From an uncultured Leifsonia sp. (GTDB lineage: Bacteria; Actinomycetota; Actinomycetes; Actinomycetales; Microbacteriaceae), in NCBI RefSeq assembly GCF_945957465.1, contig NZ_CAMFLC010000024.1:1-56834 (forward strand): DNA of 56,834 nucleotides, read 5' to 3'. Every line of letters begins with the position of its first letter. The stretch's first letter is position 1. Of the stretch, positions 39,020 to 49,091 are shown piece by piece. The translations under genes and the position numbers were made by a program. The notes beneath the pieces are model-generated. The model worked only from the letters and a program-made list of their open reading frames with translations, was not told where the DNA came from and searched no databases.

Positions 39020-39157
39020 GGGGACAACCTCACGAGTACAAAGGGACACACGTACAGTCGAGTGGGGTTCTCTCTGGCGAGCGGGCCCGGATTGGCCCCT
39101 GAAGCCGGTGGAGAAGTGTAAGCAGTCTACCGAGGCCGCCCCCGGCCGTTCGCCGTG

Positions 39158-39961
39158 TTACGAGCAGCTGCCCTTGCTGTGCAGGAACTCCTCGTTCATG
39201 ACGAAGTCGGACGCGCTCAGGGTGACCGTGGCGTGCCGCGGCATGACGGTGATGTCGGTCACCGTGACGCCCTCGGGCAGGTACTGCGCCGCGCACACCG
39301 GGAACGGGCCGTTCGCGGTGAGCGCCTGGATGAGCCGGGTGATGTTGACGTTGCCCGAACCGGCCGAGACGGTCGCCTTGCCCGGGGTGAGCAGGACGGT
39401 GTCTCCGGCGGCCTTCGCCGTCGCCGAGACCGTGTAGTCGACAGGCAGACCGAGCAGGTCGATGGTGCCGTCGTAGCCGATCACGCCGTCGCCCAGCGTG
39501 ATGTCGCCCTTCGCACCCGGGATCGTCACGAGCTTGTTCAGCGAGTCCTGCGAGATGCTCAAAGTGCCCGTGGCCGACTGGACCGGCTTGCTGAAGTCGG
39601 CCGGAACGCCGGTCGCGTGGATGGAGGCGCTGAGCGGCGCTCCGTTCACGGTGGCGTGCGGGGCATCCAGTTCGACGCTCTCGAAGCTGCCCCCGAGGAA
39701 CTGCCCGAGCACCGAGAAGCCGCCGATGTGCACCTGCACGTCGGCCTGCACCGAGCTCGGGAGGTTCTTCTCGATCTCGGCGGCGACCCGCTGCTCGGCG
39801 ACAGCACGGGTGACCGCGTCGGCGACGACGAGCAGCACCAGCACGACCACGATGGAGCCGACCGTCCAGAGCAGCGGCTTCAGCCACCCCGGACGGCGGC
39901 GCGGCGGCACGACGGCCGGCGCCGGCGCGTCGCCGATCACTTCGGTTGGTCGATCGCTCAT
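39158..39961 (-). CDS. DUF2993 (LmeA-like) membrane-anchored protein
   Basis: This 267-aa protein has a Pro/Arg-rich cytoplasmic start, one membrane helix (about residues 28-48) and an extracytoplasmic beta-rich domain with the DUF2993 pattern. DUF2993 members such as mycobacterial LmeA bind phospholipids and affect mannan or lipid maturation. The start is 4 nt after the argS stop, so it is co-transcribed with argS and lysA. The precise ligand is unknown. Confidence 0.85.
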   Translation of the reverse strand: MSDRPTEVIGDAPAPAVVPPRRRPGWLKPLLWTVGSIVVVLVLLVVADAVTRAVAEQRVAAEIEKNLPSSVQADVQVHIGGFSVLGQFLGGSFESVELDAPHATVNGAPLSASIHATGVPADFSKPVQSATGTLSISQDSLNKLVTIPGAKGDITLGDGVIGYDGTIDLLGLPVDYTVSATAKAAGDTVLLTPGKATVSAGSGNVNITRLIQALTANGPFPVCAAQYLPEGVTVTDITVMPRHATVTLSASDFVMNEEFLHSKGSCS

Positions 39962-39965
39962 CGCG

Positions 39966-41669
39966 TCACATCCGCTCCGGAGCGGACACCCCCACCAGGG
40001 CGAGGCCGTTGCGGACCACCTGGCCGGTCGCGTCGTTGAGCCACAGACGCGTGCGGTGGGCGTCCGTCACCGGCTCGTCGCCGTGCGGGAGCACACGGGT
40101 CGAGCCGTCGCGCACGGCGTACCAGGCGTGGTAGAGGCCGGCGACCTCCTCGATGTACCGCGCGACCCGGTGCGGCTCACGCAGTTCCGCCGCCTGTGCG
40201 ATCACCCGCGGGAACTCCTGCAGGCCTCCGAGCAGCGCGCTCTCGGTCTCATGGGTGAGCAGTTCCGGCTTGAAGACGCTGCGGTCCACGCCCGCCTTGG
40301 CCGCGTTCGCGGCAACCGAGCTGGTGCGGGCGTGCGCGTACTGCACGTAGTAGACGGGGTTCTCGTTGCTGCGCTTGGTGAGCAGGTCGAGGTCGATGTC
40401 GAGCTGCGAGTCGGTCGACGAGCGCACCAGCGAGTAGCGGGCGGCGTCCACACCGACGGCCTCCACGAGGTCGTCGAGCGTGACGATGGTGCCGGCACGC
40501 TTCGACATCTTGACCGGCTCGCCGTCTCTGACCAGGTTGACCATCTGGCCGATGAGGATCTGGAGGTTCTCGTTCGGGACGTCGCCGAAGGCCTCCACCA
40601 TCGCCATCATGCGGCCGATGTACCCGTGATGGTCGGCGCCGAGCATGATGATGTTCTGCTCGAAACCGCGCTCGCGCTTGTCGAGGTAGTAGCCGAGGTC
40701 GCCCGAGATGTAGGCCGGCTCGCCGTTGGAGCGCACGATCACGCGGTCGCGGTCGTCGCCGAAGGTCGTGGTGCGCAGCCAGATGGCACCGTCGGCCTCG
40801 AAGATGTGTCCGGCCTCGTCGAGACGCTGGATCGCCCGCTCGACAGCGCCCGACTCGTGCAGCGAGTCCTCGTGGAAGTACACGTCGAAGTCGACGCCGA
40901 AGGCGTGCAGGCGGTCCTTGATCTCCTGGAACATCAGGCCGGTGCCGAGGCTTCGGAACACCTCCTGCTGCTGCTCCCGCGACAGGACCGCCAGGTCGCC
41001 GATCCGGGGGTCGGCGGCCGCCCGCGAGACGACCTCGCCGGCGATCTCGCCGATGTAGGCGCCACCATAGCCGTCCTCGGGCGTCGCCTCGCCGAGGTAG
41101 GCGGCCAGGAGGCTGCGTGCGAAGCGATCGATCTGCGAGCCGTGATCGTTGAAGTAGTACTCGCGCGTAACATCGGCACCTGCGGCCTGGAGGATGCGCG
41201 CGAGGCTGTCGCCGACGGCGGCCCAGCGCGCGCCGCCCAGGTGGATCGGCCCCGTCGGGTTGGCGGAGACGAACTCCAGGTTGACGAGCAGCCCGGCGTA
41301 CAGATCGGTGCGGCCGTAAGCGTCGCCGGCCTCGACGATCGTCTTCGCCAGTTGCCCGGCGGCGGCCGCGTCGAGCCGGAAGTTGATGAAACCGGGGCCG
41401 GCGACCTCGGCGGACGCCACGCCGTCGATGCCGGCTGCGGCCTCGGCGATCTCGCCGGCGAGCTCGCGCGGGTTGGCGCCGACGCGCTTGGCGAGCCGCA
41501 TCGCGACGTTCGACGACCAGTCGCCGTGCTCACGGTTCTTGGGCCGCTCGAGCGGGATGTCGTCGACCGTGATGGCGAGCTCCGGGAGGTCGTCACGACC
41601 CTCGCGTCGCCGGTCCACCACGGTCGTCACGATGGCGAGCAGGGAGGCGGAGAGATCAGCGGGAGTCAT
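39966..41669 (-). CDS. argS: Arginyl-tRNA synthetase
   Basis: This 567-aa class I synthetase charges tRNA-Arg. The HIGH motif is HLGG in [14 protein letters not shown], and the KMSKS motif is KMSKR. The C-terminal anticodon-binding DALR domain ends [20 protein letters not shown] box (41683-41678, minus) ends 8 nt before ATG 41669, and no Shine-Dalgarno is seen, so the message is near-leaderless. Upstream start sites within the divergent lipoprotein region are rejected. tRNA-Arg(CCG) lies 0.8 kb away. Confidence 0.97.
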   Translation of the reverse strand: MTPADLSASLLAIVTTVVDRRREGRDDLPELAITVDDIPLERPKNREHGDWSSNVAMRLAKRVGANPRELAGEIAEAAAGIDGVASAEVAGPGFINFRLDAAAAGQLAKTIVEAGDAYGRTDLYAGLLVNLEFVSANPTGPIHLGGARWAAVGDSLARILQAAGADVTREYYFNDHGSQIDRFARSLLAAYLGEATPEDGYGGAYIGEIAGEVVSRAAADPRIGDLAVLSREQQQEVFRSLGTGLMFQEIKDRLHAFGVDFDVYFHEDSLHESGAVERAIQRLDEAGHIFEADGAIWLRTTTFGDDRDRVIVRSNGEPAYISGDLGYYLDKRERGFEQNIIMLGADHHGYIGRMMAMVEAFGDVPNENLQILIGQMVNLVRDGEPVKMSKRAGTIVTLDDLVEAVGVDAARYSLVRSSTDSQLDIDLDLLTKRSNENPVYYVQYAHARTSSVAANAAKAGVDRSVFKPELLTHETESALLGGLQEFPRVIAQAAELREPHRVARYIEEVAGLYHAWYAVRDGSTRVLPHGDEPVTDAHRTRLWLNDATGQVVRNGLALVGVSAPERM

Positions 41670-41677
41670 GGCTAACG

Positions 41678-41724
41678 ATTCTATCCGTGACTTGCAGTGA
41701 ACCCGTCTCGTCGCTTGATAGGGT
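41678..41724. promoter_or_regulatory. Divergent promoters of argS and a lipoprotein gene
   Basis: For argS (minus), TAGAAT at 41683-41678 ends 8 nt before the start codon. For the lipoprotein (plus), TTGCAG (41692-41697) is 17 nt before TTGATA (41715-41720), and the overlapping TAGGGT (41719-41724) is an archetypal actinobacterial -10 box. Confidence 0.5.
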
Positions 41725-41769
41725 GCGATGCGACACGCCCGCCCGCGACACGGAAGACGCCGAACCAGC

Positions 41770-42378
41770 ATGCAGCAGCACACCGTCAGGACCCTCGCCG
41801 CACTCGCACTCGCGGCCGCCGCCGTCACGCTCGCGGGGTGCACTCCCACGGCGAAGCCGGCCCCCACATCGTCGGCATCCGCCGGGGGCGGGAGCACGAG
41901 CAAGCCGATCGCGACCCCGACGCCCACGCCGACACCGACGATGCCCCCCACGCCGGTCACCCTCACCTGCGACCAGCTGCTCACCCCCGACCAGATCTAC
42001 GCCTACAACCCCAACTTCACGAAGGCCCCGAACTACACCACCGCGTCCAGCAGTCTCGAGCGCAAGATCGTGGACTGGAAGGGCGTCGCCTGCGGCTGGC
42101 AGAACGAGACCAGTGGCGACATCGTGCAGATCGCGGTGGCCCAGCCCCCTGCCGACCAGCTGGAGAACCTGAAGAACGAGGCCATCACCGCCGCGCAGCC
42201 CGTGCCCACATACGGAACCCCGCCGCAGGTCGAGGGATACTTCAAGGCCGGAGCCTCCGGTCAAGTCCAGATCTTCCGCGGCCCCTACTGGATCGTCGCG
42301 GAGTCGACCACGTTCACCGAGCCGGGCGACCCCGCCCCGCTGATGCAGAGCGTCCTGGGCAACCTTCCGGCGAGCTGA
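41770..42378 (+). CDS. Cell-surface lipoprotein of unknown function
   Basis: This 202-aa protein has a lipoprotein signal peptide ending LAGC (Cys at about residue 23), a Ser/Thr/Pro-rich linker with Pro-Thr repeats, and a globular domain with two Cys (LTCDQLL and VACGW) that may form a disulfide. The pattern recalls DUF3558-type lipoproteins but I cannot confirm it. I start at ATG 41770, since earlier in-frame ATG 41728 would add a non-signal-like basic extension. No functional link to neighbours is visible. Confidence 0.8.
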   Translation: MQQHTVRTLAALALAAAAVTLAGCTPTAKPAPTSSASAGGGSTSKPIATPTPTPTPTMPPTPVTLTCDQLLTPDQIYAYNPNFTKAPNYTTASSSLERKIVDWKGVACGWQNETSGDIVQIAVAQPPADQLENLKNEAITAAQPVPTYGTPPQVEGYFKAGASGQVQIFRGPYWIVAESTTFTEPGDPAPLMQSVLGNLPAS

Positions 42379-42450
42379 CTCGCGGCCCGCAGCCGCGTCG
42401 CGCTGAACGGTCGCCGCCCGAAAAGCTGCTAGCCTGGACGGGCACTCCTG

Positions 42451-42523
42451 GCCCCCATAGCTCAGGGGATAGAGCGTCTGCCTCCGGAGCAGAAGGCCGT
42501 AGGTTCAAATCCTACTGGGGGCA
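42451..42523 (+). tRNA. tRNA-Arg (anticodon CCG)
   Basis: The 73-nt sequence folds as a cloverleaf: acceptor GCCCCCA with TGGGGGC, anticodon stem TCTGC with GCAGA around loop CTCCGGA (anticodon CCG, reading CGG codons), and T-arm GTAGG-TTCAAAT-CCTAC. Discriminator A73 is followed by CTC, so CCA is not encoded. Confidence 0.97.
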
Positions 42524-42550
42524 CTCCGACTCCACCTGGAGCACCAGACA

Positions 42551-42584
42551 CGAGAAGCCCCGTCCACTCGGACGGGGCTTCTCG
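42551..42584. terminator. Bidirectional terminator between tRNA-Arg and ptsH
   Basis: A perfect 15-bp stem (42551-42565 with 42570-42584) closes on the tetraloop ACTC, flanked by further GACA/TGTC pairing. It is placed to stop the tRNA (plus) and the fructose operon (minus). Confidence 0.88.
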
Positions 42585-42600
42585 CGTGTCGGCCGCGCGG

Positions 42601-42870
42601 CTACTGTGCGTCGAGGTCCGTCTCGAGCAGTGCGACCAGCTCGTCGAGCGCAGTCTCGGCGTCCGGGGCCTCCGAACGCAACGTCACGACGGTCCCCTTG
42701 CCGGCCGCCAGACCCATGAGCGACAGGATGCTGCCGGCGTTGAGCTGAGGGCCGTCGCCGACGGCGATGGTCACGGGCACACCCTTCTCCTGCACGGCCT
42801 GCACGAAGAGCTTCGCGGGGCGGGCGTGGAGGCCGGAGCTGCTGGCGACGGTGGCGGTTCGTTCGGTCAT
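42601..42870 (-). CDS. ptsH: Phosphocarrier protein HPr
   Basis: This 89-aa protein carries phosphate from Enzyme I to EIIA. His15 in GLHARPAKL is the active site, and the regulatory Ser is in AGSILSLMG (Ser47). It is the last gene of the fructose operon, 29 nt after fruA; a frame starting upstream at 42903 would overlap fruA and is rejected. Enzyme I is not in the window. Confidence 0.96.
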   Translation of the reverse strand: MTERTATVASSSGLHARPAKLFVQAVQEKGVPVTIAVGDGPQLNAGSILSLMGLAAGKGTVVTLRSEAPDAETALDELVALLETDLDAQ

Positions 42871-42899
42871 GGGGGTCTCCTGTTCCTGGGTCGTGGACT

Positions 42900-44972
42900 T
42901 CACGCGGCGACGGTCGCCGGGACGGGCTGCCCGGCCTCTTCGGTCTCGGGCGCCGCGACGCGGGGAGCCGCGAACCGCTTCAGACCGACGACCAGCAGGG
43001 CCGTGACGAGCGTTCCTGCGGCGAGAGCGACGAGGAAGCCCCAGACCGGGTCGATGGCGAAGAAGACGAAGATGCCGCCGTGCGGGGCCCGCGAGCTCAC
43101 CTCGAACGCCATCGCCAGCCCGCCGGCGACGGCGCCGCCCACCAGGTTCGCGGGAATGACGCGCAGCGGGTCGGCCGCCGCGAACGGAATCGCTCCCTCG
43201 GAGATGAACGAGGCGCCCAGCAGCCAGGCGGCCGCACCGTTCTCACGCTCGACCTGCGTGAAGCCACGACGGTAGAGCACCGTGGAGGCGAGTGCCATCC
43301 CGAGCGGCGGCACCATGCCGGCGACCATGACCGCAGCCATGATGTGGAAGCTCGCGTCGGTCTGCTGGGCAAGACCCGCGACCGCGAACGCGTACGCCAC
43401 CTTGTTGACGGGCCCGCCCAGGTCGAAGCACATCATCAGGCCGAGGATGATCCCGAGGAAGATGGCGCCGGCACCCGAGAGGCCGTTCAGGAAGTTCGTC
43501 AGCTGGGTCATCAGCCACGCGATCGGTGCGCCGAGGATCAGCAGCATCAGGCCCGACGCGATGATCGACGCTCCGAGCGGGATGATCACGACGGGCATCA
43601 GGCCGCGCAGCCAGCGCGGCACCGCGGGCCGCCCGATGAGCCACGCCGCGTAGCCGGCGAGCAGGCCGCCGATCAGGCCGCCGAGGAAGCCGGCGTTCAT
43701 GAAGACCGCGATCGCGCCGGCGACGAAGCCGGGGGCGATACCGGGACGGTCGGCGATGGCGAAGGCGATATACCCGGCCAGTGCCGGCACCAGGAAGCCG
43801 AGGCTCAGACTCCCGATCTGGAAGGCGATGGCGCCCAGGTAGTAGCCGAGCCCGTCGGGCGGCAGATTCCAGATCGCGTAGTGGGTCAGCGTGTAGACGG
43901 CGTTGTTCATGCCCGAATCGCCGTGCGCGAGGGCGATGCCGTAGCCGCCCAGGAACGGGAGGAAGCTGATCGCGATCAGCAGGCCGCCCCCGGCGACGAA
44001 CGGGATCATGTAGCTGACGCCGGTCAGCAGGATGCGCTTGAGGTTGGCGCCCCACGAGAGCGACACGGCGGACGCGGTCGCTGCGGACGCACCGGACGCG
44101 CTCACGCGGGCCCCCCGGGGGTCGGCCGCGACGGCGACCGCCTCGGCGATGAGCTGGTCGGGTTGCTCGATGCCGCGCTTGACGGTGGAGCGCACCACGG
44201 GCTTGCCCGCGAAGCGCGCCTCCTCGCGCACGTCCACGTCGTTCGCGAAGATCACGGCGTCCGCAGCATCGATCACGCTCTGCGGCAGCGCCTGGTAGCC
44301 GCTCGAACCCTGAGGCTCGACGACCAGCTCGACACCGTTCTTCGGACCGGCGGCGGTGAGCGCGTCGGCCGCCATGAACGTGTGGGCGATTCCGGTCGCG
44401 CACGAGGTGACGGCGACGATGCGGGCGGGACGCCCGTCGATGAGGAACCCGTCGGCCGCAGCGGCGGCGGGAGCCGGTTCGACCGGAGCCGGGGCTGCAG
44501 CGCCGTGCGGGCCGTCGCCCTCCCCGATCGCGTCGTCGACGAGCGCGACGACGTCCTCGGGTGTCGTCGCAGCCCGGAGACCGGCGGTGAAGTCGTCGGT
44601 CATCAGGCTCCTCGCGAGCTTCGACAGCACGGCGAGGTGGGCCTCCGCCGCATCGGCCGGCGCCGCGATCAGGAACACCAGGTCGGCTGGGCCGTCGGAT
44701 GCGCCGAAGTCGACGCCCGGCTCGAGCCGGGCGAACGCGAGCGTCGGGATCGTGACCGACGGGCTCTTCGCGTGCGGGATCGCGATCCCGCCGGGCAGCC
44801 CGGTCTCGTCCTTCTGCTCGCGCGCCCACGCGTCGGCGTAGAGCGCCTCGGCGTCGGTGGCTCGGCCTTCGGCGACGACGCGGGCGGCGAGTTCGCGGAT
44901 GACGTCGCTCTTGTCGTCGACGGGCCCCAGGTCGAGGCTCACGAGTTCGGGAGTGATTGTCTTCGATGACAC
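42900..44972 (-). CDS. fruA: PTS fructose transporter subunit EIIABC
   Basis: This 690-aa protein carries the three parts of a fructose permease in order A-B-C. EIIA (about 1-150) has His67 in GIAIPHAKS; EIIB (about 180-280) has Cys191 in AVTSCATGIAHT; EIIC (about 300-660) has the membrane helices and FISEGAIPFAA. It imports fructose as fructose-1-phosphate, which the neighbouring FruK then uses. A Pro/Ala linker joins A and B. Confidence 0.96.
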   Translation of the reverse strand: MSSKTITPELVSLDLGPVDDKSDVIRELAARVVAEGRATDAEALYADAWAREQKDETGLPGGIAIPHAKSPSVTIPTLAFARLEPGVDFGASDGPADLVFLIAAPADAAEAHLAVLSKLARSLMTDDFTAGLRAATTPEDVVALVDDAIGEGDGPHGAAAPAPVEPAPAAAAADGFLIDGRPARIVAVTSCATGIAHTFMAADALTAAGPKNGVELVVEPQGSSGYQALPQSVIDAADAVIFANDVDVREEARFAGKPVVRSTVKRGIEQPDQLIAEAVAVAADPRGARVSASGASAATASAVSLSWGANLKRILLTGVSYMIPFVAGGGLLIAISFLPFLGGYGIALAHGDSGMNNAVYTLTHYAIWNLPPDGLGYYLGAIAFQIGSLSLGFLVPALAGYIAFAIADRPGIAPGFVAGAIAVFMNAGFLGGLIGGLLAGYAAWLIGRPAVPRWLRGLMPVVIIPLGASIIASGLMLLILGAPIAWLMTQLTNFLNGLSGAGAIFLGIILGLMMCFDLGGPVNKVAYAFAVAGLAQQTDASFHIMAAVMVAGMVPPLGMALASTVLYRRGFTQVERENGAAAWLLGASFISEGAIPFAAADPLRVIPANLVGGAVAGGLAMAFEVSSRAPHGGIFVFFAIDPVWGFLVALAAGTLVTALLVVGLKRFAAPRVAAPETEEAGQPVPATVAA

Positions 44973-45001
44973 GGTTTCCTCCAGTGTGTCGGTGCGGGAG
45001 A

Positions 45002-45949
45002 TCAGGGGTGGAGCGCGGCGACGGGCAGGTCGCCGGAGAACAGGTCGGCAGGTCGGGGCGCCTGCGTGCCGGGCAGGGCTGCGGCGGCGGAGCCGTAGCG
45101 GATCGCGTGCACCAGCCGCTCGGGCGGGGTCGCACCCGCGAGCTCGGCGAGCAGGTAACCGGCGAGCGCGCTGTCTCCGGCGCCGACCGTGCTCTGCACG
45201 CGGATGCGGGGGGCGGCGGCGACGAAGCCGCCTTCGGGGGTCACGAGCACGGAGCCGCGGGCGCCGAGCGTCACCAGTGCGGCACCGACCCGGTCGGGGA
45301 CGAGTCCCTCGGCCAGCGTCAGCACCGCCGCAGGCAGGTCGTCGGTGTCGAGCATCGCGCCGGTCAGCTCGGCGAGTTCGTCCTCATTGGGCTTGATCAA
45401 CTCGGGACTCGCCTCGAAGACGGCAGCCCGCAGGGCCTCGCCCGAGGTGTCGACCGCGACCTTCGGGGCCGCGTCGCCCCAGCGGCCGCGCACCGCGCGG
45501 ATGACGGTCACGTAGAAGTCGTCGCCGACGCCCGGAGGGAGCGAACCGGCCAGGACGAGCCAATCGGCCCCCGCGCACGCGTCAACCACGGCCTCCACCA
45601 GCACCCGGGCATCCGCGGCGTCCAGGGCGACGCCGGGCAGGTTGAGCTTGGTGGTGACCCCGGCCGGGTCGGTGATGGTGAGGTTCGCGCGGGCGTGGCC
45701 GTGGATGGCGACCGGACGGATGGGCAGGGCCGTCGAGCGCAGCACCACGCCGAACGGGTCGTCGTCGGCCAGCGGGAGGACGGCGAGGGCGCCGCCGCCT
45801 GCTGCAGTGACGACGCGTGCCACGTTGATTCCCTTGCCTCCGGCGTCCTCGCGCGAGGACGCGGCGGACTGCACCTCCCCGGGCCGCAGCGACGCGCTCA
45901 GGGTCACGGCCCGGTCCAGGGACGGGTTGGCGGTCAGGGTGACGATCAT
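45002..45949 (-). CDS. fruK: 1-phosphofructokinase
   Basis: This 315-aa PfkB-family kinase phosphorylates fructose-1-phosphate to the 1,6-bisphosphate. The AGGKGINVAR signature and the catalytic TVGAGDSALAGYL are intact. Its ATG overlaps the fruR stop (ATGA), so the operon is fruR-fruK-fruA-ptsH, the usual fructose catabolic unit. Confidence 0.96.
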   Translation of the reverse strand: MIVTLTANPSLDRAVTLSASLRPGEVQSAASSREDAGGKGINVARVVTAAGGGALAVLPLADDDPFGVVLRSTALPIRPVAIHGHARANLTITDPAGVTTKLNLPGVALDAADARVLVEAVVDACAGADWLVLAGSLPPGVGDDFYVTVIRAVRGRWGDAAPKVAVDTSGEALRAAVFEASPELIKPNEDELAELTGAMLDTDDLPAAVLTLAEGLVPDRVGAALVTLGARGSVLVTPEGGFVAAAPRIRVQSTVGAGDSALAGYLLAELAGATPPERLVHAIRYGSAAAALPGTQAPRPADLFSGDLPVAALHP

Positions 45950-46731
45950 GCCGACCACACCTCGACGCCCGCGGCTGCGAGAGCGTCCGCCAGCTCGCCC
46001 TCCGGCGAGCGGTCGGTGACCAGCACGTCTACCGCGTCGAGCGCGGCGAACGAGACCAGGGACTCCTGCTGGAACTTGGATGCGTCGGCCACGACGACCA
46101 CGCGGCGCGCGGCGCGGACGATGGCCTCCTTGACCGCGGACTCCTCCGGATCGGGCGTGCTCAGGCCGAACCCGGCCGAGACGCCGTTGACGCCGACGAA
46201 GACGATGTCGGGCCGCAGCGACTGGATCGCGCGGACGGTGGACGCGCCGACCGCCGCAGCCGTGACCCCGCGGATGCGGCCGCCGACGACGGTCAGCGAC
46301 ACCCGGTCGGCGGCGGCCAGGGCCGGTGCGAGGGTGAGCGAGTGGGTCACGACCTCCGCGTCTCCCCCGCTGGCGGAGAGCCGGGCGGGAAGAAGCTGCG
46401 CGACGGCGCCGGTGGTCGTTCCCGCATCGAGGTAGACGGAGCCGCGGAAGCCGTCGCCGAGGGCGTCGAGTGCCCGGGCTGCGATGCGGAGCTTGGTGTC
46501 GGCGCGCAGCCCGCTGCGCTCGATCACAGAGGCCTCCGCGGTGCTGGCGCGATCGATGGCGACAGCGCCGCCGTGCACCCGGCGCAGGGCGCCGGCCAGT
46601 TCGAGGGCGTCGAGGTCGCGGCGCACGGTCTCGGTCGTGACACCGAAGCGCTCGGCGAGATCGACCACGGCGACCCGGCCCTCTTCGAGGAGGAGCCGTT
46701 CGATCAGCTCCTGACGCTCCATTGCATACAC
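45946..46731 (-). CDS. fruR: DeoR family fructose operon repressor
   Basis: This 261-aa protein has a DeoR helix-turn-helix (VVDLAERFGVTTETVRRDLDAL) and a C-terminal sugar-phosphate sensor domain (DAGTTTGAVAQLL). It probably represses the fru operon until fructose-1-phosphate accumulates. GTG 46731 is chosen because AAAGGAGG lies 6 nt before it; the ATG at 46722 in the same frame is too far from that site. Three phased repeats upstream are the likely operator. Confidence 0.93.
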   Translation of the reverse strand: MYAMERQELIERLLLEEGRVAVVDLAERFGVTTETVRRDLDALELAGALRRVHGGAVAIDRASTAEASVIERSGLRADTKLRIAARALDALGDGFRGSVYLDAGTTTGAVAQLLPARLSASGGDAEVVTHSLTLAPALAAADRVSLTVVGGRIRGVTAAAVGASTVRAIQSLRPDIVFVGVNGVSAGFGLSTPDPEESAVKEAIVRAARRVVVVADASKFQQESLVSFAALDAVDVLVTDRSPEGELADALAAAGVEVWSA

Positions 46732-46752
46732 CTGCCGCCTCCTTTGGACTTC

Positions 46753-46779
46753 CAACACAATACAACACGAAACAACACA
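46753..46779. promoter_or_regulatory. Candidate FruR operator: three CAACAC repeats phased by 10 bp
   Basis: CAACAC occurs at 46753, 46763 and 46773, exactly one helical turn apart, 22-50 nt before the fruR start. On the minus strand they read as TGTTG repeats, as in DeoR-family operators. Confidence 0.65.
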
Positions 46780-46843
46780 GAGCAATATGGATTTGAGTGT
46801 TTCTCTGTGGGATGGTGCCACCATCGTCGTGAGGTGGGCCACG

Positions 46844-46849
46844 TACAAT
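46844..46849 (+). promoter_or_regulatory. -10 box TACAAT of rlmC
   Basis: TACAAT ends 10 nt before ATG 46860 with no ribosome-binding site, suggesting a leader of only about 3 nt. Confidence 0.5.
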
Positions 46850-46859
46850 CGTTCGCGGA

Positions 46860-47984
46860 ATGGACTGTTCGTACTTCGACGCCGGCGTGTGCCGCTCGTG
46901 CACGCTGATGGGCGTCCCGTACGGCGACCAGTTGGCCCGAAAAGACGGCCACGCACGCGACCTGCTGGCGCCCTACGGCGACGCGGTCTGGCTGCCGCCG
47001 GTCGCCAGCGCCGAGTCCGGCTATCGCAACAAGGCGAAGATGGTCGTCTCCGGAACCGTCGACGCGCCGACGATCGGCATTCTCGACGAGGCGGGCCGCG
47101 GCGTCGACCTGCGCGAATGCGGGATCTGCGCGCCGGGCGTGCGCGCCGCGCTGCCGGTGCTCGCGGACTTCATCACCCGCACGCGCCTCGAGCCGTACAA
47201 CGTGCCGGAACGACGTGGGGAACTCAAGTACGTTCTCGTCACCCACTCCCCTGACGACGAGCTCATGGTGCGCTTCGTGGTGCGGACGGAGGCGGCCGTC
47301 GACCGCATCCGCGCGAGGATCGACGACCTGCTCGCGGCGCTCCCGACGGCCGTGGTCGTGACGGCCAACCTCCAGCCGGAACACAAGGCGGTGGTCGAGG
47401 GAGACATCGAGATCGTGCTGACACCGCACTCGTCGCTCGTCATGCGGGTCGGCGCAATCCCGTTGCGCCTGCGTCCACAGAGTTTCTTCCAGACGAACAC
47501 GGCGGTCGCCGCGAGCCTGTATCGGCAGGTCACCGAATGGGTCGACGAGGTTGCGCCGTCGAGCGTCTGGGATCTGTACTGCGGCGTCGGCGGCTTCGCG
47601 CTCAACGTCGCCGGGGCGGGACGGCGCGTCGTGGGCGTCGAGACCAGCGCCGAAGCAGTGCGCAGTGCCCGCGCGACGGCTGCCGCTGCAGGCCTGCCGC
47701 ACGTGGCGTTCCGCGCGGGCGATGCGACCGCGTTCGCCCTCGCTGCGAAGACCGCGCCCGAGCTGGTGATCGTCAACCCGCCGCGGCGCGGGATCGGGGC
47801 CGAACTGTCGGGCTGGCTCGAGGACTCCGCAGTGCCTCACGTCGTCTACTCCAGCTGCAACCCGACCAGCCTGGCGAAAGACCTCGCCCGAATGCCGTCC
47901 TACCGCATCCGCACCGGCCGGGTGCTCGACATGTTCCCGCAGACCGGGCACGTGGAGGTCGCGGTGCTGCTCGATCGGGTCTGA
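46860..47984 (+). CDS. rlmC: 23S rRNA (uracil(747)-C5)-methyltransferase RlmC
   Basis: This 374-aa enzyme methylates U747 of 23S rRNA. It has the iron-sulfur cysteines Cys3, Cys11, Cys14 and Cys87 at the positions known from E. coli RlmC, the SAM motif DLYCGVGGFAL and the catalytic Cys333 in YSSCNPTSL. The N-terminal TRAM domain of RlmD is absent, which supports RlmC over RlmD. The start at 46860 puts Cys3 in its expected place. It is divergent from fruR. Confidence 0.94.
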   Translation: MDCSYFDAGVCRSCTLMGVPYGDQLARKDGHARDLLAPYGDAVWLPPVASAESGYRNKAKMVVSGTVDAPTIGILDEAGRGVDLRECGICAPGVRAALPVLADFITRTRLEPYNVPERRGELKYVLVTHSPDDELMVRFVVRTEAAVDRIRARIDDLLAALPTAVVVTANLQPEHKAVVEGDIEIVLTPHSSLVMRVGAIPLRLRPQSFFQTNTAVAASLYRQVTEWVDEVAPSSVWDLYCGVGGFALNVAGAGRRVVGVETSAEAVRSARATAAAAGLPHVAFRAGDATAFALAAKTAPELVIVNPPRRGIGAELSGWLEDSAVPHVVYSSCNPTSLAKDLARMPSYRIRTGRVLDMFPQTGHVEVAVLLDRV

Positions 47985-48035
47985 GCCCTCATCGGCGGAG
48001 CGCTCGCGGGCGGCGGGCCCACGGTCGGGACGCGA

Positions 48036-48069
48036 GAAGGCCCGCGCCTCTCAAGAGACGCGGGCCTTC
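48036..48069. terminator. Bidirectional terminator between rlmC and msrA
   Basis: GAAGGCCCGCG pairs with CGCGGGCCTTC (outer 11 bp), and TCTC-aa-GAGA extends the stem inside after a 2-nt bulge. The hairpin serves the converging rlmC and msrBA transcripts. Confidence 0.82.
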
Positions 48070-48083
48070 GATCGGACGGGAGA

Positions 48084-48595
48084 TCAGCTCGCCGCCGCCT
48101 CGCGGCGCGGGAGCTTCCAGTCGGGACGCGCGAAGTGGCAGGTGTACCCCCACGGGATGCGCTCCAGGTAATCCTGGTGCTCGGGCTCGGCCTCCCAGAA
48201 CGCGCCGGCCGGCTCCACCTCGGTGACGACCTTGCCCGGCCAGAGACCGGACGCGTCCACGTCGGCGATGGTGTCCTCTGCCACGCGGCGCTGCTCGTCG
48301 TTCTCGTAGAAGATCGCCGAGCGGTAGCTGGTGCCGACGTCGTTGCCCTGGCGGTTCTTCGTCGACGGATCGTGGATCTGGAAGAAGAACTCCAGGAGGT
48401 CGCGGTAGCTGATGCGCTCGGGGTCGAACTCGATCTCGATCGCCTCGGCGTGCGTGCCGTGGTTGCGATAGGTGGCGTTGGGGACGTCGCCGCCGGAGTA
48501 CCCGACGCGCGTGCTCACCACGCCGGGACGCTTGCGGATGAGGTCCTGCATGCCCCAGAAACATCCTCCGGCCAGAATGGCCTTCTCTGTCGTCA

Positions 48596-48596
<1 letters not shown>
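48084..48596 (-). CDS. msrA: Peptide methionine (S)-S-oxide reductase
   Basis: This 170-aa enzyme reduces methionine-S-sulfoxide. The catalytic Cys12 is in GGCFWG, with the usual Glu and Tyr near [10 protein letters not shown]. It lacks the C-terminal extra cysteines of some MsrA proteins. ATG 48596 overlaps the msrB stop by one base (TGATG), so both stereospecific repair enzymes are made together. Confidence 0.96.
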
Positions 48597-49054
<458 letters not shown>

Positions 49055-49091
49055 GTTTCCTCCTGAGTGCGGCGCGCTGGCTGCTGCGCCG

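Noticed and set aside
42451-42523. tRNA-Arg as phage or island attachment site
   Set aside because: I see no duplicated tRNA 3' end, integrase or phage gene within the window.
43080-44969. 629-aa plus-strand frame opposite fruA
   Set aside because: Composition is Arg/Asp/Glu/Gly-rich typical of antisense frames in high-GC DNA, and fruA is unambiguous.
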